Assembly: GCF_000314895.2 (NCBI RefSeq)
Contig: NZ_CM001773.1
Span: forward strand, 1,680,802-1,708,331
Origin: Providencia sneebia DSM 19967
GTDB lineage: Bacteria > Pseudomonadota > Gammaproteobacteria > Enterobacterales > Enterobacteriaceae
Length of the DNA stretch: 27,530 bases
Reading direction: 5' to 3'
The notes below the pieces were generated by a model, which saw nothing but the letters and a program-made list of their open reading frames with translations, was not told the DNA's origin and searched no databases. Positions 1-8,050 of the stretch are shown here, one piece after another (position 1 is the first letter of the stretch; each line of letters opens with the position of its first letter). The position numbers and the translations under genes were made by a program.

Positions 1-189
1 CTTGCTCAATTCTCTGTAATAAACTAAACGCTCACGAAAGTACTCGCGCAAGTGTTCGGGTTGTTGTCGTTCAATCTCGACATCGATTACGGGCTTGCCG
101 AGTCTTTCAAGATACGCGACTCCTGAAGCAGCTAAATCGACATTTACTTTGTCTTTTTCTTCTTTTGGTAGTTCTGCGAGATTGTGCAT
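1..189 (-). CDS. holE: DNA polymerase III theta subunit, 3' end outside the window
   Basis: This encodes the small theta subunit of the DNA polymerase III core, which binds and stabilises the epsilon proofreading exonuclease. I read the frame by reverse-complementing 189 to 1: 63 residues are open, starting [19 protein letters not shown]. The segments [20 protein letters not shown] and FRERL match E. coli HolE (76 aa) as I recall it, so roughly the last dozen residues lie off the left edge. The ATG is at 187-189, equivalent to the E. coli start; no strong Shine-Dalgarno is visible. The gene is preceded by a candidate promoter and by the damaged end of a secretion ATPase gene transcribed in the same direction. 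Confidence in identity is high; only the C-terminus is unseen. Confidence 0.93.
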   Translation of the reverse strand, partial: MHNLAELPKEEKDKVNVDLAASGVAYLERLGKPVIDVEIERQQPEHLREYFRERLVYYRELSK

Positions 190-220
190 ATTTGTTTTCT
201 GTGGGGGATGACATAAAGTG

Positions 221-250
221 AGTATAGCATGGAGGGGAAATCACTGTGAC
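221..250 (-). promoter_or_regulatory. Candidate sigma70 promoter for holE
   Basis: On the minus strand TATACT (226-221) is preceded by TGC, forming an extended -10 (TGN). An upstream GTCACA (250-245) gives an 18-nt spacer and four matches to TTGACA. Transcription would begin near 214, leaving a leader of about 25 nt before the holE ATG. This is motif reading only. Confidence 0.45.
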
Positions 251-355
251 GGACTGTGCCGAAATTGTGACACAAAAATGAGAGGAATCGATAAAAATAG
301 GCAGAAATCAGCAAATCGCAAAAATGCTGGCTGGCTTGTAGTGCGGCTTTGCTAG

Positions 356-2296
356 CTAAAAATCATTAATCAATGTTTGCACATCCTGTGATTCATAATC
401 TAAGGCAGATGTTGCTTCATCAAGAATTAAAATATCAGGTTGATTAATTAAAGCTCTAGCAAGAGCAATACGTTGGCGTTGTCCACCTGACAGATTTAAC
501 CCGCGCTCTGATAAAGGATAATTAAAATTATCAGGCAGAGTCATAATAAAATCATATGCCCCAGCAAGTTTAGCGGCTTGAATAATTTCATCATCACTTG
601 CTTGAGGTTTACTTAAACGAATGTTTTGTGCAATGGTGCCGACAAAGAGCATGCTTTCTTGTAGTACGACACTCATCTTGCGACGTAAAGCGACCGTATC
701 CGTCACGGCCAAATCCATACCATCGACGATGACTTGGCCATGTTGAGGAACATAAAGCCGCTGTAATAGCTTCGTTAATGTGCTTTTTCCTGAACCTGAC
801 GGACCGGTTACCCCAATAAACTCTCCGGCTTTAACTTCTAATGAAAGGTTATTAAGCACTTCTGGGGTTTCGGGTTGGTAGCGAAATCGGATATTTTGAA
901 AATGAATATTGCCTTGTATAGATGCAGAACTTGCAATCCCGTTACGCTCATTTTCAATAGGCTCATCCAAAATATCACCAACTCGGCGTAATGAAATAAT
1001 AGTGTGTTGAAAATCTTGCCAAATTTGCGCTAACCTCAATACGGGTTGAGTAACATGGGCACTTAACATGTTATAAGCAACTAATTCACCCGGGCTAATT
1101 ACGCCATTCATCACTTCTTTTATACCAACCCAAAGGAGAATTGCTGTCGTTATTTTACTCACTAGCGTCATTAATTGAGAGGCAACTTCACTGCGCATAG
1201 AAACTTTAAAACTTTGGATCAATTGTTTACTGAATAATTTTTGCCAGCGCTGATAGAAATATTTTTCAGTTGCTGTTGTTTTAATGGTTTCTATGCCAGA
1301 AATGGTTTCCGTTAAAAAGGTTAATCCATTTTCATCTGCACTGTATGATTTCTCTGTTTGCTGGCGGATAATGGGGCCTAAGATCATCCATAAAATAAAA
1401 AAGATCACTAACGAGCCAAGAAGTATCCATGTCATCAATGCACTATAGGAAAATAAGAACGCTATAAAAAGAATGACAAATAATAAGTCAATAAAGAGCA
1501 TTAATGTCGAGCCAGTTAAGAATTGACGGATATGTGTCATTTCCCGGATACGAGCAATAATTTTCCCTGTAGGGCGTATTTTAAAATAATTTAATGGTAA
1601 AGCCATTAAATGACGATAAAGCTTACCCGATAGTTCCGCACTAATTTGCATGCTGGTATAACTAAATATTTTATTACGAATGAAGCTATATATAGGTTCA
1701 GCTAGAGCAATACCTATAATTGCAATCGCTAATACATGCAAACTGTTTAAACTTCGACCTACTAAAACTTTATCTATAATATTTTGAAATAATAAAGGAC
1801 TAATTAACGCAAATAATTGAACGATAGCCGCTAATAGGAAAATGTTTTTTAATGAATGACGTTGACGAAATATTGATGGAATAAACCACTCAAGACCAAA
1901 TTTTTTCTTTGGTATAATCTCAAACTGTTCTTTAATTAATAAAATAGTAACGTCAGTTTTATCATTAAAAATATCTTCATTATATTGGGTATGTTCATTG
2001 GTTTCCGGCGCTATAAAAATGAGTTTTTCATGGTTATCCCTTGAAAAGATAAACCAACGCTCATGAACATAAATCAGAGCAGGAAGTGGAATATTTGCTA
2101 ATTCTTGCACTTCTACTGAAATAAGTTCTGTTTCATAACCTAGAACATGGGCAGCTTCCCTTAATTCCCACTGAGTAGGAGAGATTGATTGCATGCCAAT
2201 AGAATGCATTATCTGATCTTTTGTCACACTCTTTTGATAATGATTGGCTATCCAGACTAATCCATCTAAGCCATAATTATTTTCAGGCGAATTCAT
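356..2296 (-). CDS. Type I secretion ABC transporter, RtxE-type, C-terminally truncated
   Basis: HlyB/RtxE-like inner-membrane exporter of 646 aa. Residues 1 to about 130 resemble the C39-peptidase-like domain of HlyB without the catalytic Cys. About 150-430 is a six-helix transmembrane domain with VQLFALISPL and MTHIRQFLTG. The nucleotide-binding domain has a Walker A GPSGSGKST (498-506), Q-loop VVLQ, signature LSGGQ (602-606) and Walker [13 protein letters not shown] with Glu627. The protein then stops 14 residues after SAL. The other ABC protein of this cassette continues 72 residues past the same point, including the H-loop His, so about 58 residues are missing here. No reading frame downstream restores an AHRLS motif. 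The start is set by AGGGAG nine nt upstream, inside the end of the adaptor gene. By analogy with Vibrio cholerae RtxB/RtxE, it would pair with the other ATPase. Whether it still works is unknown: the switch His is lost but Walker A, Walker B and the signature remain. It may be a decaying gene. Confidence 0.85.
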   Translation of the reverse strand: MNSPENNYGLDGLVWIANHYQKSVTKDQIMHSIGMQSISPTQWELREAAHVLGYETELISVEVQELANIPLPALIYVHERWFIFSRDNHEKLIFIAPETNEHTQYNEDIFNDKTDVTILLIKEQFEIIPKKKFGLEWFIPSIFRQRHSLKNIFLLAAIVQLFALISPLLFQNIIDKVLVGRSLNSLHVLAIAIIGIALAEPIYSFIRNKIFSYTSMQISAELSGKLYRHLMALPLNYFKIRPTGKIIARIREMTHIRQFLTGSTLMLFIDLLFVILFIAFLFSYSALMTWILLGSLVIFFILWMILGPIIRQQTEKSYSADENGLTFLTETISGIETIKTTATEKYFYQRWQKLFSKQLIQSFKVSMRSEVASQLMTLVSKITTAILLWVGIKEVMNGVISPGELVAYNMLSAHVTQPVLRLAQIWQDFQHTIISLRRVGDILDEPIENERNGIASSASIQGNIHFQNIRFRYQPETPEVLNNLSLEVKAGEFIGVTGPSGSGKSTLTKLLQRLYVPQHGQVIVDGMDLAVTDTVALRRKMSVVLQESMLFVGTIAQNIRLSKPQASDDEIIQAAKLAGAYDFIMTLPDNFNYPLSERGLNLSGGQRQRIALARALINQPDILILDEATSALDYESQDVQTLINDF

Positions 2297-2299
2297 CGA

Positions 2300-3619
2300 T
2301 TATTTCTCCCTTAACGCAGTAGATGTATATTCTTGAATTGGGCTTAATAGGTAATCGATAACACGGCGTTTTTCGGTTTTAATTTCAGCTGTAATAGAAA
2401 GTCCTGGTGTTAATTCAATCTGTTTTCCATCAACGAATAAGCTTTTTTCTTTTAAGCTTATTTGACCTAAGAAAACTAAACCAAGCTGTTCATCTTGTAT
2501 GCTATCTCGTGAAATAGAAAGAACTTCACCATCAATCGTGCCATAGCGAGTATAAGGAAATGCATCAACTTTTACGGTGACACTTTGCCCTTCACGAATA
2601 AAACCGATGTCTTTATTTAAAATTTTAACTTCAGCAAGTTGAACATCATTATTAGGAACAATTGCCATTAATTGCTGTGCGGGTTGTAATACAGCGCCTA
2701 GAGTATGTGTTGCTAATTGCTGTACTGTGCCGTCAACAGGAGAACGAATAATTTTTAATTGTTCTCTTTCTTGGTTTTTGAGTAATTCTTGTTCTAAAGA
2801 AGCTTGCTTAAATTTAGCTTGCCTGAAATTTTCATACCATTCTTGTAATTTTTGTGTTTTTAATCGATGACATTTTTCTTCTAGTGTTTTTTGTTGGCTA
2901 TCTAAGATGACCAGTTCAGATAGCTTATTTGTTTTTTCTTGTTTAGCGGTTAACAGTTCGCGTTCTTGCTCCAGATATTCTTTCTGACTAATAACTTGTT
3001 TCTGATTTAACGATGTATAGGCATTAAGACGTTTATTAATATTAGCAATAAGTGCATTAATATCATTTAGCTCGCGCTTTTTAGCGGCATAGTTTGTTCT
3101 ATTAAGCGATATTTCCTGATTAATTTCACTAATAAGAGCATCATATTCATTTTTAATACTTTGATAACTTAAGATGACTTTTTGCTGCTCATCAGGTAAT
3201 AATTTGGAAAAAGAGTTATCTATAGTTGGTGATTGTTGTTTAATTAGCGCTTGATGAACAAGCTTCTCAATAATTTGAAAGTTAATTTGATAATTAAGAT
3301 TTAAAATATCTTGATTAATACCTAATACATTGACGCTTAATAACGCATCACCTTGTTTTATTTTTTGTCCATCAGCAACATAAATTTGTTGTAAGCGACT
3401 TAGCTCAAAAGCTTGTATTAATTGCGTTCTTCCAGAAACAATCAATCTACCTTGTGTTGTTGCCTGAATATCTAATTTTCCTAAATATGCCCACATAATA
3501 CTCAGCAGAATACCAACGCTAATCACAATGGCAACAATGACAGCAAGATAAGAAGGCGGTGTTTTTAATAGCGCTAAATGAGACGGTAAAAAATGGTTAT
3601 ATTCTGACTTTGATTTCAT
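2300..3619 (-). CDS. Type I secretion membrane fusion (adaptor) protein, HlyD/RtxD family
   Basis: Periplasmic adaptor of about 439 aa that would link the ABC exporter to an outer-membrane TolC-type channel. A short cytoplasmic N-terminus is followed by one transmembrane helix (about residues 25-47). A biotinyl-lipoyl-like half motif (VADGQKIKQGDALLSV), a long Gln/Glu/Lys-rich coiled coil (about 110-285) and the second half (IIRSPVDGTVQQLATHT) follow. The C-terminal beta domain ends in RRVIDYLLSPIQE, the HlyD-family C-terminal signature. I chose the ATG at 3619 because GGA lies 8 nt upstream; an in-frame ATG at 3628 would add three residues but has no ribosome site. The gene lies between the two ABC genes, 17 nt after one and 3 nt before the other, so it is almost certainly in one operon with them. 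No TolC homologue is in the window. Confidence 0.9.
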   Translation of the reverse strand: MKSKSEYNHFLPSHLALLKTPPSYLAVIVAIVISVGILLSIMWAYLGKLDIQATTQGRLIVSGRTQLIQAFELSRLQQIYVADGQKIKQGDALLSVNVLGINQDILNLNYQINFQIIEKLVHQALIKQQSPTIDNSFSKLLPDEQQKVILSYQSIKNEYDALISEINQEISLNRTNYAAKKRELNDINALIANINKRLNAYTSLNQKQVISQKEYLEQERELLTAKQEKTNKLSELVILDSQQKTLEEKCHRLKTQKLQEWYENFRQAKFKQASLEQELLKNQEREQLKIIRSPVDGTVQQLATHTLGAVLQPAQQLMAIVPNNDVQLAEVKILNKDIGFIREGQSVTVKVDAFPYTRYGTIDGEVLSISRDSIQDEQLGLVFLGQISLKEKSLFVDGKQIELTPGLSITAEIKTEKRRVIDYLLSPIQEYTSTALREK

Positions 3620-3636
3620 GATTAACATCCATGTAA

Positions 3637-5724
3637 TTATTTAAATGATTGTTGGAGAGTCCATAAATGTTGATAAAAACCACCTTGTTCTATTAATTTT
3701 TGATGTGTTCCTTGTTCGACAATTTTGCCTTGTTGCATAACAATAATCCGATGGCATTGACGGATAGTAGAAAGGCGATGAGCAATAGTAATGACAGTTC
3801 TTCCTTCTGAAATTGTGTGCATATTTTCTTGAATGATAGCTTGTGATTCATCATCTAAGGCACTTGTTGCTTCATCAAAAATAATAATTTTCGGGTCAGA
3901 TAATAACGTGCGGGCAATAGCAATACGTTGGCGCTGACCTCCAGATAATGAAGATCCTCCTTCAGCTAATATGGTGTCGTAACCCAGAGGTAATTTTAAA
4001 ATAAAGTCATGTGCTCCAGCCATTTTGGCGGCGTGAATGACATCATCCATAGAAGCATTTGGTCGGGTTTGTGCGATATTATCGAAAACAGTTTGATTAA
4101 AAAGAAAGTTTTCTTGTAATACGATACCAATCTGTTGTCTTAATGTGCTGGTGTTTATTGAGGATAAAGGATGACCATCAAGTAAAATCGTTCCTTTTTC
4201 CGGGGTATATAACCGAAGTAATAAACGCGCTAATGTACTTTTTCCTGAGCCAGATGTGCCAACAATGCCAATAGTTTCACCGGCATGAATAGATAAATTG
4301 AAATCATCAAGAATATAAGGGGTATTTGGTTGATAACGAAAGGCGATATTAGTTAACTGAATATTGCCTTCAAGACGGTTATTTTTACCTTCATCGATTT
4401 GTTCTGTCGGGAGATTAATTATTTGCGCTAATTTTTCAATGGCAACTTTTGTCCTAATATAATTTCCCCATAACTTAATGGATTTTACTAATGGCTGGCT
4501 TGCATGATTAACCATCATATGAAAAGCAATAAATTGACCAATTGTCATATGCAAAGCGAGTACTTCTGACGCGCCGATCCAGAGAATAATTGCACTGGTT
4601 ATTTTTTCGATCACCATGACAATATGCTCAGAGCGTGAGCTTATTTGGTTTGCGATAAAATTGGTATGGCTCATATCTGAAGTTTGGTTGTCCCAGCGGC
4701 GTGTAAAATTAGGTTCAATAGAAAGGCTTTTAGCTGTTTCTATGCCATTAATACTTTCTGTCAGAAATGAGGTATTTATAGCAATATTTGAAAATTGCTC
4801 ATTTGCTGAGGATTCAACTTTGGGTGTTATCCACCAAGCAACAAATAGATAGGCAGGGAGTGAGCAAAGGAAAATTAGCACGAGTGTGGGTGATAGCACA
4901 TTCATGACATAAATAAAAACAAACAGGAATAAAATATCAATTGTCAGGGTAAAGAAGCTACCGGTTAAAAATTCACGTATTGTTTCTAACTCTTTGACTC
5001 TGGTGACAATCGCCCCAATTTGGCGGCTTTTAAAAAAAGAAATTGGCAGATGTAAAAGATGATTAACCAGCTTTAATCCTAAGGTTGTGTCAATTCGATT
5101 TACCGTATGATGGTAAGTATATTCCCTCAATCCTTTTAAGATCACTTCAATAAATGCCGCAATAATTAATCCAAAGATAAGTACATCAAGTGTTGCCATA
5201 TTATTGTGAACTAATACTTTATCCATAATAACTTGAATAACAATAGGTGAAACTAAAGCGAGTATTTGTAAAGTGAATGAAAATAATAAAATGCAACCAA
5301 TGATTGATTTATATTTTAAAAATTCCGCTTTAAACCAACTAATATCAAATCTACTTTGCTGATATTTTACTTGTAACCATTTTCCACTCCAAACTTTATC
5401 AAAATCCTCTAAACTCCATAGTTCAGGTGCTGGATTATCTAAAGATTGAATTAATACTTGTTCATGGTTAAAGTTAGCTAATAAATAAGGTTTGTTATTA
5501 TTATCATAAATGATAGATGGCGAATCTATTTTATTAATTGATTTTTTAGATTGGATTTTGTATCGAAATTTTATATTCAATTTTTCTTTTAGTATTTTTA
5601 ATGTGTCATTAACACTTTTGTTTTCATTAATTATTTCTTTAAAATCATCGTATTGAGTGTGTCCTAATAATTTAATTATAGTACCAATGAAGTAAAGGGT
5701 TGATTGTGATTGTTTATATTCCAT
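3637..5724 (-). CDS. Type I secretion ABC transporter, RtxB-type, complete
   Basis: HlyB/RtxB-like exporter ATPase, 695 aa, close to the family's usual length. Residues 1-125 form a C39-like domain with no catalytic Cys, so it would dock cargo rather than cleave it. Six transmembrane helices span about 140-420 (LQILALVSPIVIQVIMDKVLV, KELETIREFLTG). The ATPase domain has Walker A GTSGSGKST (489-497), signature LSGGQ (593-597), Walker [13 protein letters not shown] (Glu618) and H-loop AHRLST (His649), so all catalytic elements are present. It is the first gene of the three-gene minus-strand cassette. The order ABC-adaptor-ABC matches V. cholerae rtxB-rtxD-rtxE, where two different ATPases serve one exporter (established knowledge). 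Only a distant AAGGA, about 17 nt upstream of the ATG, is visible as a ribosome site. Cargo is unknown: no RTX protein is visible nearby. Confidence 0.9.
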   Translation of the reverse strand: MEYKQSQSTLYFIGTIIKLLGHTQYDDFKEIINENKSVNDTLKILKEKLNIKFRYKIQSKKSINKIDSPSIIYDNNNKPYLLANFNHEQVLIQSLDNPAPELWSLEDFDKVWSGKWLQVKYQQSRFDISWFKAEFLKYKSIIGCILLFSFTLQILALVSPIVIQVIMDKVLVHNNMATLDVLIFGLIIAAFIEVILKGLREYTYHHTVNRIDTTLGLKLVNHLLHLPISFFKSRQIGAIVTRVKELETIREFLTGSFFTLTIDILFLFVFIYVMNVLSPTLVLIFLCSLPAYLFVAWWITPKVESSANEQFSNIAINTSFLTESINGIETAKSLSIEPNFTRRWDNQTSDMSHTNFIANQISSRSEHIVMVIEKITSAIILWIGASEVLALHMTIGQFIAFHMMVNHASQPLVKSIKLWGNYIRTKVAIEKLAQIINLPTEQIDEGKNNRLEGNIQLTNIAFRYQPNTPYILDDFNLSIHAGETIGIVGTSGSGKSTLARLLLRLYTPEKGTILLDGHPLSSINTSTLRQQIGIVLQENFLFNQTVFDNIAQTRPNASMDDVIHAAKMAGAHDFILKLPLGYDTILAEGGSSLSGGQRQRIAIARTLLSDPKIIIFDEATSALDDESQAIIQENMHTISEGRTVITIAHRLSTIRQCHRIIVMQQGKIVEQGTHQKLIEQGGFYQHLWTLQQSFK

Positions 5725-6253
5725 TTTATATGTAACTATTCCTTTAATTTATATTTCATATTATTCAGATAATTTTGATTATGGTATGTTTTCAACTGAA
5801 AAACGCTCAATAATAATGTGGTTTTACAAAATGAAATGGAGCTGACTAATAAATTAGTAATAGCAGCTTGAAAGGTTAGAACCATAAATAAATATTATTC
5901 TCAATAATGAAGCAGTGCAAGTATTTTCAAATTAATAATGCTATGAATAATTTTTATCTATATATTGATTGCTTGTATTCTTTATATAAATATATTTTCA
6001 ATTACAATCGACAGTTATTTGTTCATAATATAAATATAGATCATATAAACTCAATAAAGCTAAACTTATTGTAAGTTATCTATAAATATAAATTGATGGG
6101 TACCTTATAAAGAGGATAGTACAGCGATTACAATTAGATGGATATTGAAGTTATTCTTATAATCACTTTTACAAATAATGTAAAACATGGCTAAAGCAAA
6201 GAGAGAGCTAATCTGCTCCCACCTTTGTCTATGATGTAAAAAATAGCGTTATT
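5725..6253. other. AT-rich intergenic region between the secretion cassette and ybfF
   Basis: About 530 bp with no credible coding frame on either strand; every frame is broken by closely spaced stops. It should contain the promoter of the rtxB-type gene (reading leftwards) and the transcript end of ybfF. I found only weak all-A/T hairpins and no clear -35/-10 pair. In V. cholerae the RTX toxin genes lie divergently from rtxBDE at this place; nothing of the kind is recognisable here. Confidence 0.6.
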
Positions 6254-7036
6254 TTAAAATCCATTAGGCAGTGATAGAAAACGATGAATTGCTCTTAAAA
6301 CATGTTCAGGCTTTTCGGCATGTACCCAGTGCCCGGTATCTGCAACAACCCAAGCTTTTGTGTTGGGAAATTGGGCTGTAATTTGCTCACGATATTCAGG
6401 TAGTACATAAGGTGAGTTACCTCCCGGGATTAAGAGCACGGGTTTATCCCATACTGGAACATTTTTCCAACCAATAATGAGTTCATAGTTATTTTTTATT
6501 GCAGGTAAATTAAATTTCCATTCACCTTGGCGGAATGATTTAAGTAAAAATTGAATAACGCCATCTTCATTTATATATTCACGAATGATGCTAGCTGCTT
6601 CTTGTCTGCTTTTGACTTGCGCTTTTAAAACAGCTTCAAGAGCCGCAATGATAGCATCATGGCGATGTACATGATAAACAACAGGTGCCATATCAATAGC
6701 GACTACTTTTTCAACGAATTCAGGAGCAATTTCAGTGGCTGCCATGGCTATTTTTCCACCCATAGAGTGGCCGATTAAAATGGCATTATGGTAACCAAGC
6801 GATTGGGCTAAGGTGATAACATCTTGCGCCATTTGGCGGTATTCCATTGTTTCTGAACGAAATGAGTCGCCATGATTGCGCACATCAATTTGAATGGTAT
6901 CAAAATACTTTTGCAAGTCTCGACCTAAGACGCCTAAATTGTTGAGATCACCAAATAACCCATGAATAAGAATGACAGGTGTTGTGGAAACAGGTTTTTC
7001 AGGTTTATGGATAGTGTAGTTTAATAAGTTCGTCAT
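6254..7036 (-). CDS. ybfF: Esterase YbfF, alpha/beta hydrolase
   Basis: Cytoplasmic alpha/beta-hydrolase fold esterase of 260 aa (E. coli YbfF 254 aa). The oxyanion segment HGLFGDLNNLG is at about 25-34. The nucleophile elbow GHSMGG places the catalytic Ser at residue 91, and GHWVHAEKP near the C-terminus supplies His236. The IIREYINEDGVIQFLLKSF and LLIPGGNSPYV segments match YbfF specifically rather than other hydrolases. The E. coli enzyme hydrolyses short acyl esters in vitro; the physiological substrate is not firmly known. It is divergent from seqA, as in E. coli, across a 411-bp spacer. There is one plausible ATG, at 7034-7036, without a strong ribosome site. In E. coli fldA-ybfE lie on the other side of ybfF; here the secretion cassette occupies that place. 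Confidence 0.95.
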   Translation of the reverse strand: MTNLLNYTIHKPEKPVSTTPVILIHGLFGDLNNLGVLGRDLQKYFDTIQIDVRNHGDSFRSETMEYRQMAQDVITLAQSLGYHNAILIGHSMGGKIAMAATEIAPEFVEKVVAIDMAPVVYHVHRHDAIIAALEAVLKAQVKSRQEAASIIREYINEDGVIQFLLKSFRQGEWKFNLPAIKNNYELIIGWKNVPVWDKPVLLIPGGNSPYVLPEYREQITAQFPNTKAWVVADTGHWVHAEKPEHVLRAIHRFLSLPNGF

Positions 7037-7447
7037 ATTGAATCATCTGTTTTTATGGCATGCAGGAGAAAGTACTATCATGGCATGTACGCAATAAAAA
7101 TCCAAATATGCTGATGAGTTGGTGGCTAATACCAACACAATATTTAGGAAATTTATTTAGTTTAATATCAGTGAAATGAGATATTTATTTCTCTATATGT
7201 TTAATCGACATTTAAAATGATTTAATTCTGAAAAGCCTATAAAAGAATATTATATATTTAAGGCGAAGTATTCATTATTAAATATATTATTTAACATAAA
7301 ACAAACAATAAACGGTTAACTTACTGAAATATCATTGAACTTAAGATTATGTTTTTATTAAGTTATTGAAATTTTAATTGTTTTGTTTTTTTGAAATCTA
7401 TCTTATAATCGACAAATAAATGTTAGTTAAAAAAGTACTGGGAAAAG
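7037..7447. other. Divergent promoter region between ybfF and seqA
   Basis: A 411-bp AT-rich spacer between divergent start codons, with no credible ORF. It holds the candidate seqA promoter at its right end. Near the ybfF side there is a small hairpin (GTTGGT 7118-7123 with ACCAAC 7131-7136) and two copies of ATGGCATG (7055-7062 and 7080-7087). I could not assign a convincing ybfF promoter. Confidence 0.5.
7381..7409 (+). promoter_or_regulatory. Candidate seqA promoter
   Basis: A perfect -10 TATAAT at 7404-7409 lies 38 nt before the seqA ATG. With a 17-nt spacer the -35 is TTTTGT (7381-7386), a poor match, so the promoter would depend on the strong -10 or on an activator. The leader would be about 30 nt. 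The ribosome site GGGAAAAG directly precedes the ATG at 7448. Confidence 0.4.
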
Positions 7448-7990
7448 ATGAAAACGATAGAAGTTGATGAAGAGCTTTACCGCTATATTGCCAGCCACAC
7501 ACAGCATATCGGTGAAAGTGCATCAGATATTTTGCGACGTATGTTGAATTTTAAAGCCGGACAGCCAGTACAAGCAAAAGAACTTGGCAGTGAACAATCG
7601 GGTGAAATACAACTTATAAATAAAATATCAGATGAACCACAAAACCCGGTGCGAGTGGTAAGAGAATTACTACTTTCTGATGCTTATGCAGAAAAAAGCA
7701 AAGCAATCGATCGTTTTATGCTAATTCTATCCACGCTTTATAGCTTAGATGCCAATATTTTTGCTAATGCAACAGATTCTATGCATGGTCGTACCCGTAT
7801 TTATTTTGCGGGTGATGAGCAAACTTTATTAGCGGCAGGTAAACAATCCAAGCCTAAACATATTCCGGGCACCCCTTATTGGGTTATTACTAATACAAAC
7901 ACCAACCGTAAACGCAGCATGGTTGAGGCAATCATGCAGGAAATGAAATTTCCTGCAAATGAGATTGAAAAAGTTTGTAATACTATCTAA
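7448..7990 (+). CDS. seqA: Replication sequestration protein SeqA
   Basis: SeqA binds pairs of hemimethylated GATC sites behind the fork and at oriC. It delays re-initiation and helps organise newly replicated DNA. The 180-aa product (E. coli 181) starts with the N-terminal oligomerisation motif MKTIEVDEELYRYIASHTQH and continues ESASDILRRML. A variable linker (about 36-60) leads to the C-terminal DNA-binding domain, with FANATDSMHGRTRIYFA and SKPKHIPGTPYWVITNTNT carrying the GATC-contacting residues. It lies 60 nt upstream of pgm with a stem-loop between, the usual seqA-pgm operon. The start is clear from family alignment and the ribosome site. Confidence 0.98.
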   Translation: MKTIEVDEELYRYIASHTQHIGESASDILRRMLNFKAGQPVQAKELGSEQSGEIQLINKISDEPQNPVRVVRELLLSDAYAEKSKAIDRFMLILSTLYSLDANIFANATDSMHGRTRIYFAGDEQTLLAAGKQSKPKHIPGTPYWVITNTNTNRKRSMVEAIMQEMKFPANEIEKVCNTI

Positions 7991-8002
7991 AAATTGAAGC
8001 AT

Positions 8003-8034
8003 CACTGGTATCCAATAAAGATGTGATACCAGTG
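8003..8034 (+). repeat. Intergenic stem-loop between seqA and pgm
   Basis: A perfect 10-bp inverted repeat: CACTGGTATC at 8003-8012 with GATACCAGTG at 8025-8034, loop 12 nt. There is no downstream T-run, so it is more likely an mRNA-stability or partial-attenuation hairpin than a full terminator. Positions 8006-8020 share 14 of 15 bases with the hairpin after aroA (12496-12510). Confidence 0.6.
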
Positions 8035-8050
8035 CTTTAGGAGATAATAA

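Noticed and set aside
1..189. Possibility that the left-edge ORF is the ybfE regulator expected near ybfF
   Set aside because: The translation ([25 protein letters not shown]) matches HolE and not YbfE.
4616..4852. A 78-codon plus-strand frame inside the rtxB-type gene
   Set aside because: It overlaps a conserved transmembrane region read confidently on the minus strand and has no supporting ribosome site or similarity.
7055..7087. Two ATGGCATG copies upstream of ybfF
   Set aside because: Only 8 bp each in a short span; too likely by chance to call an operator without comparison.
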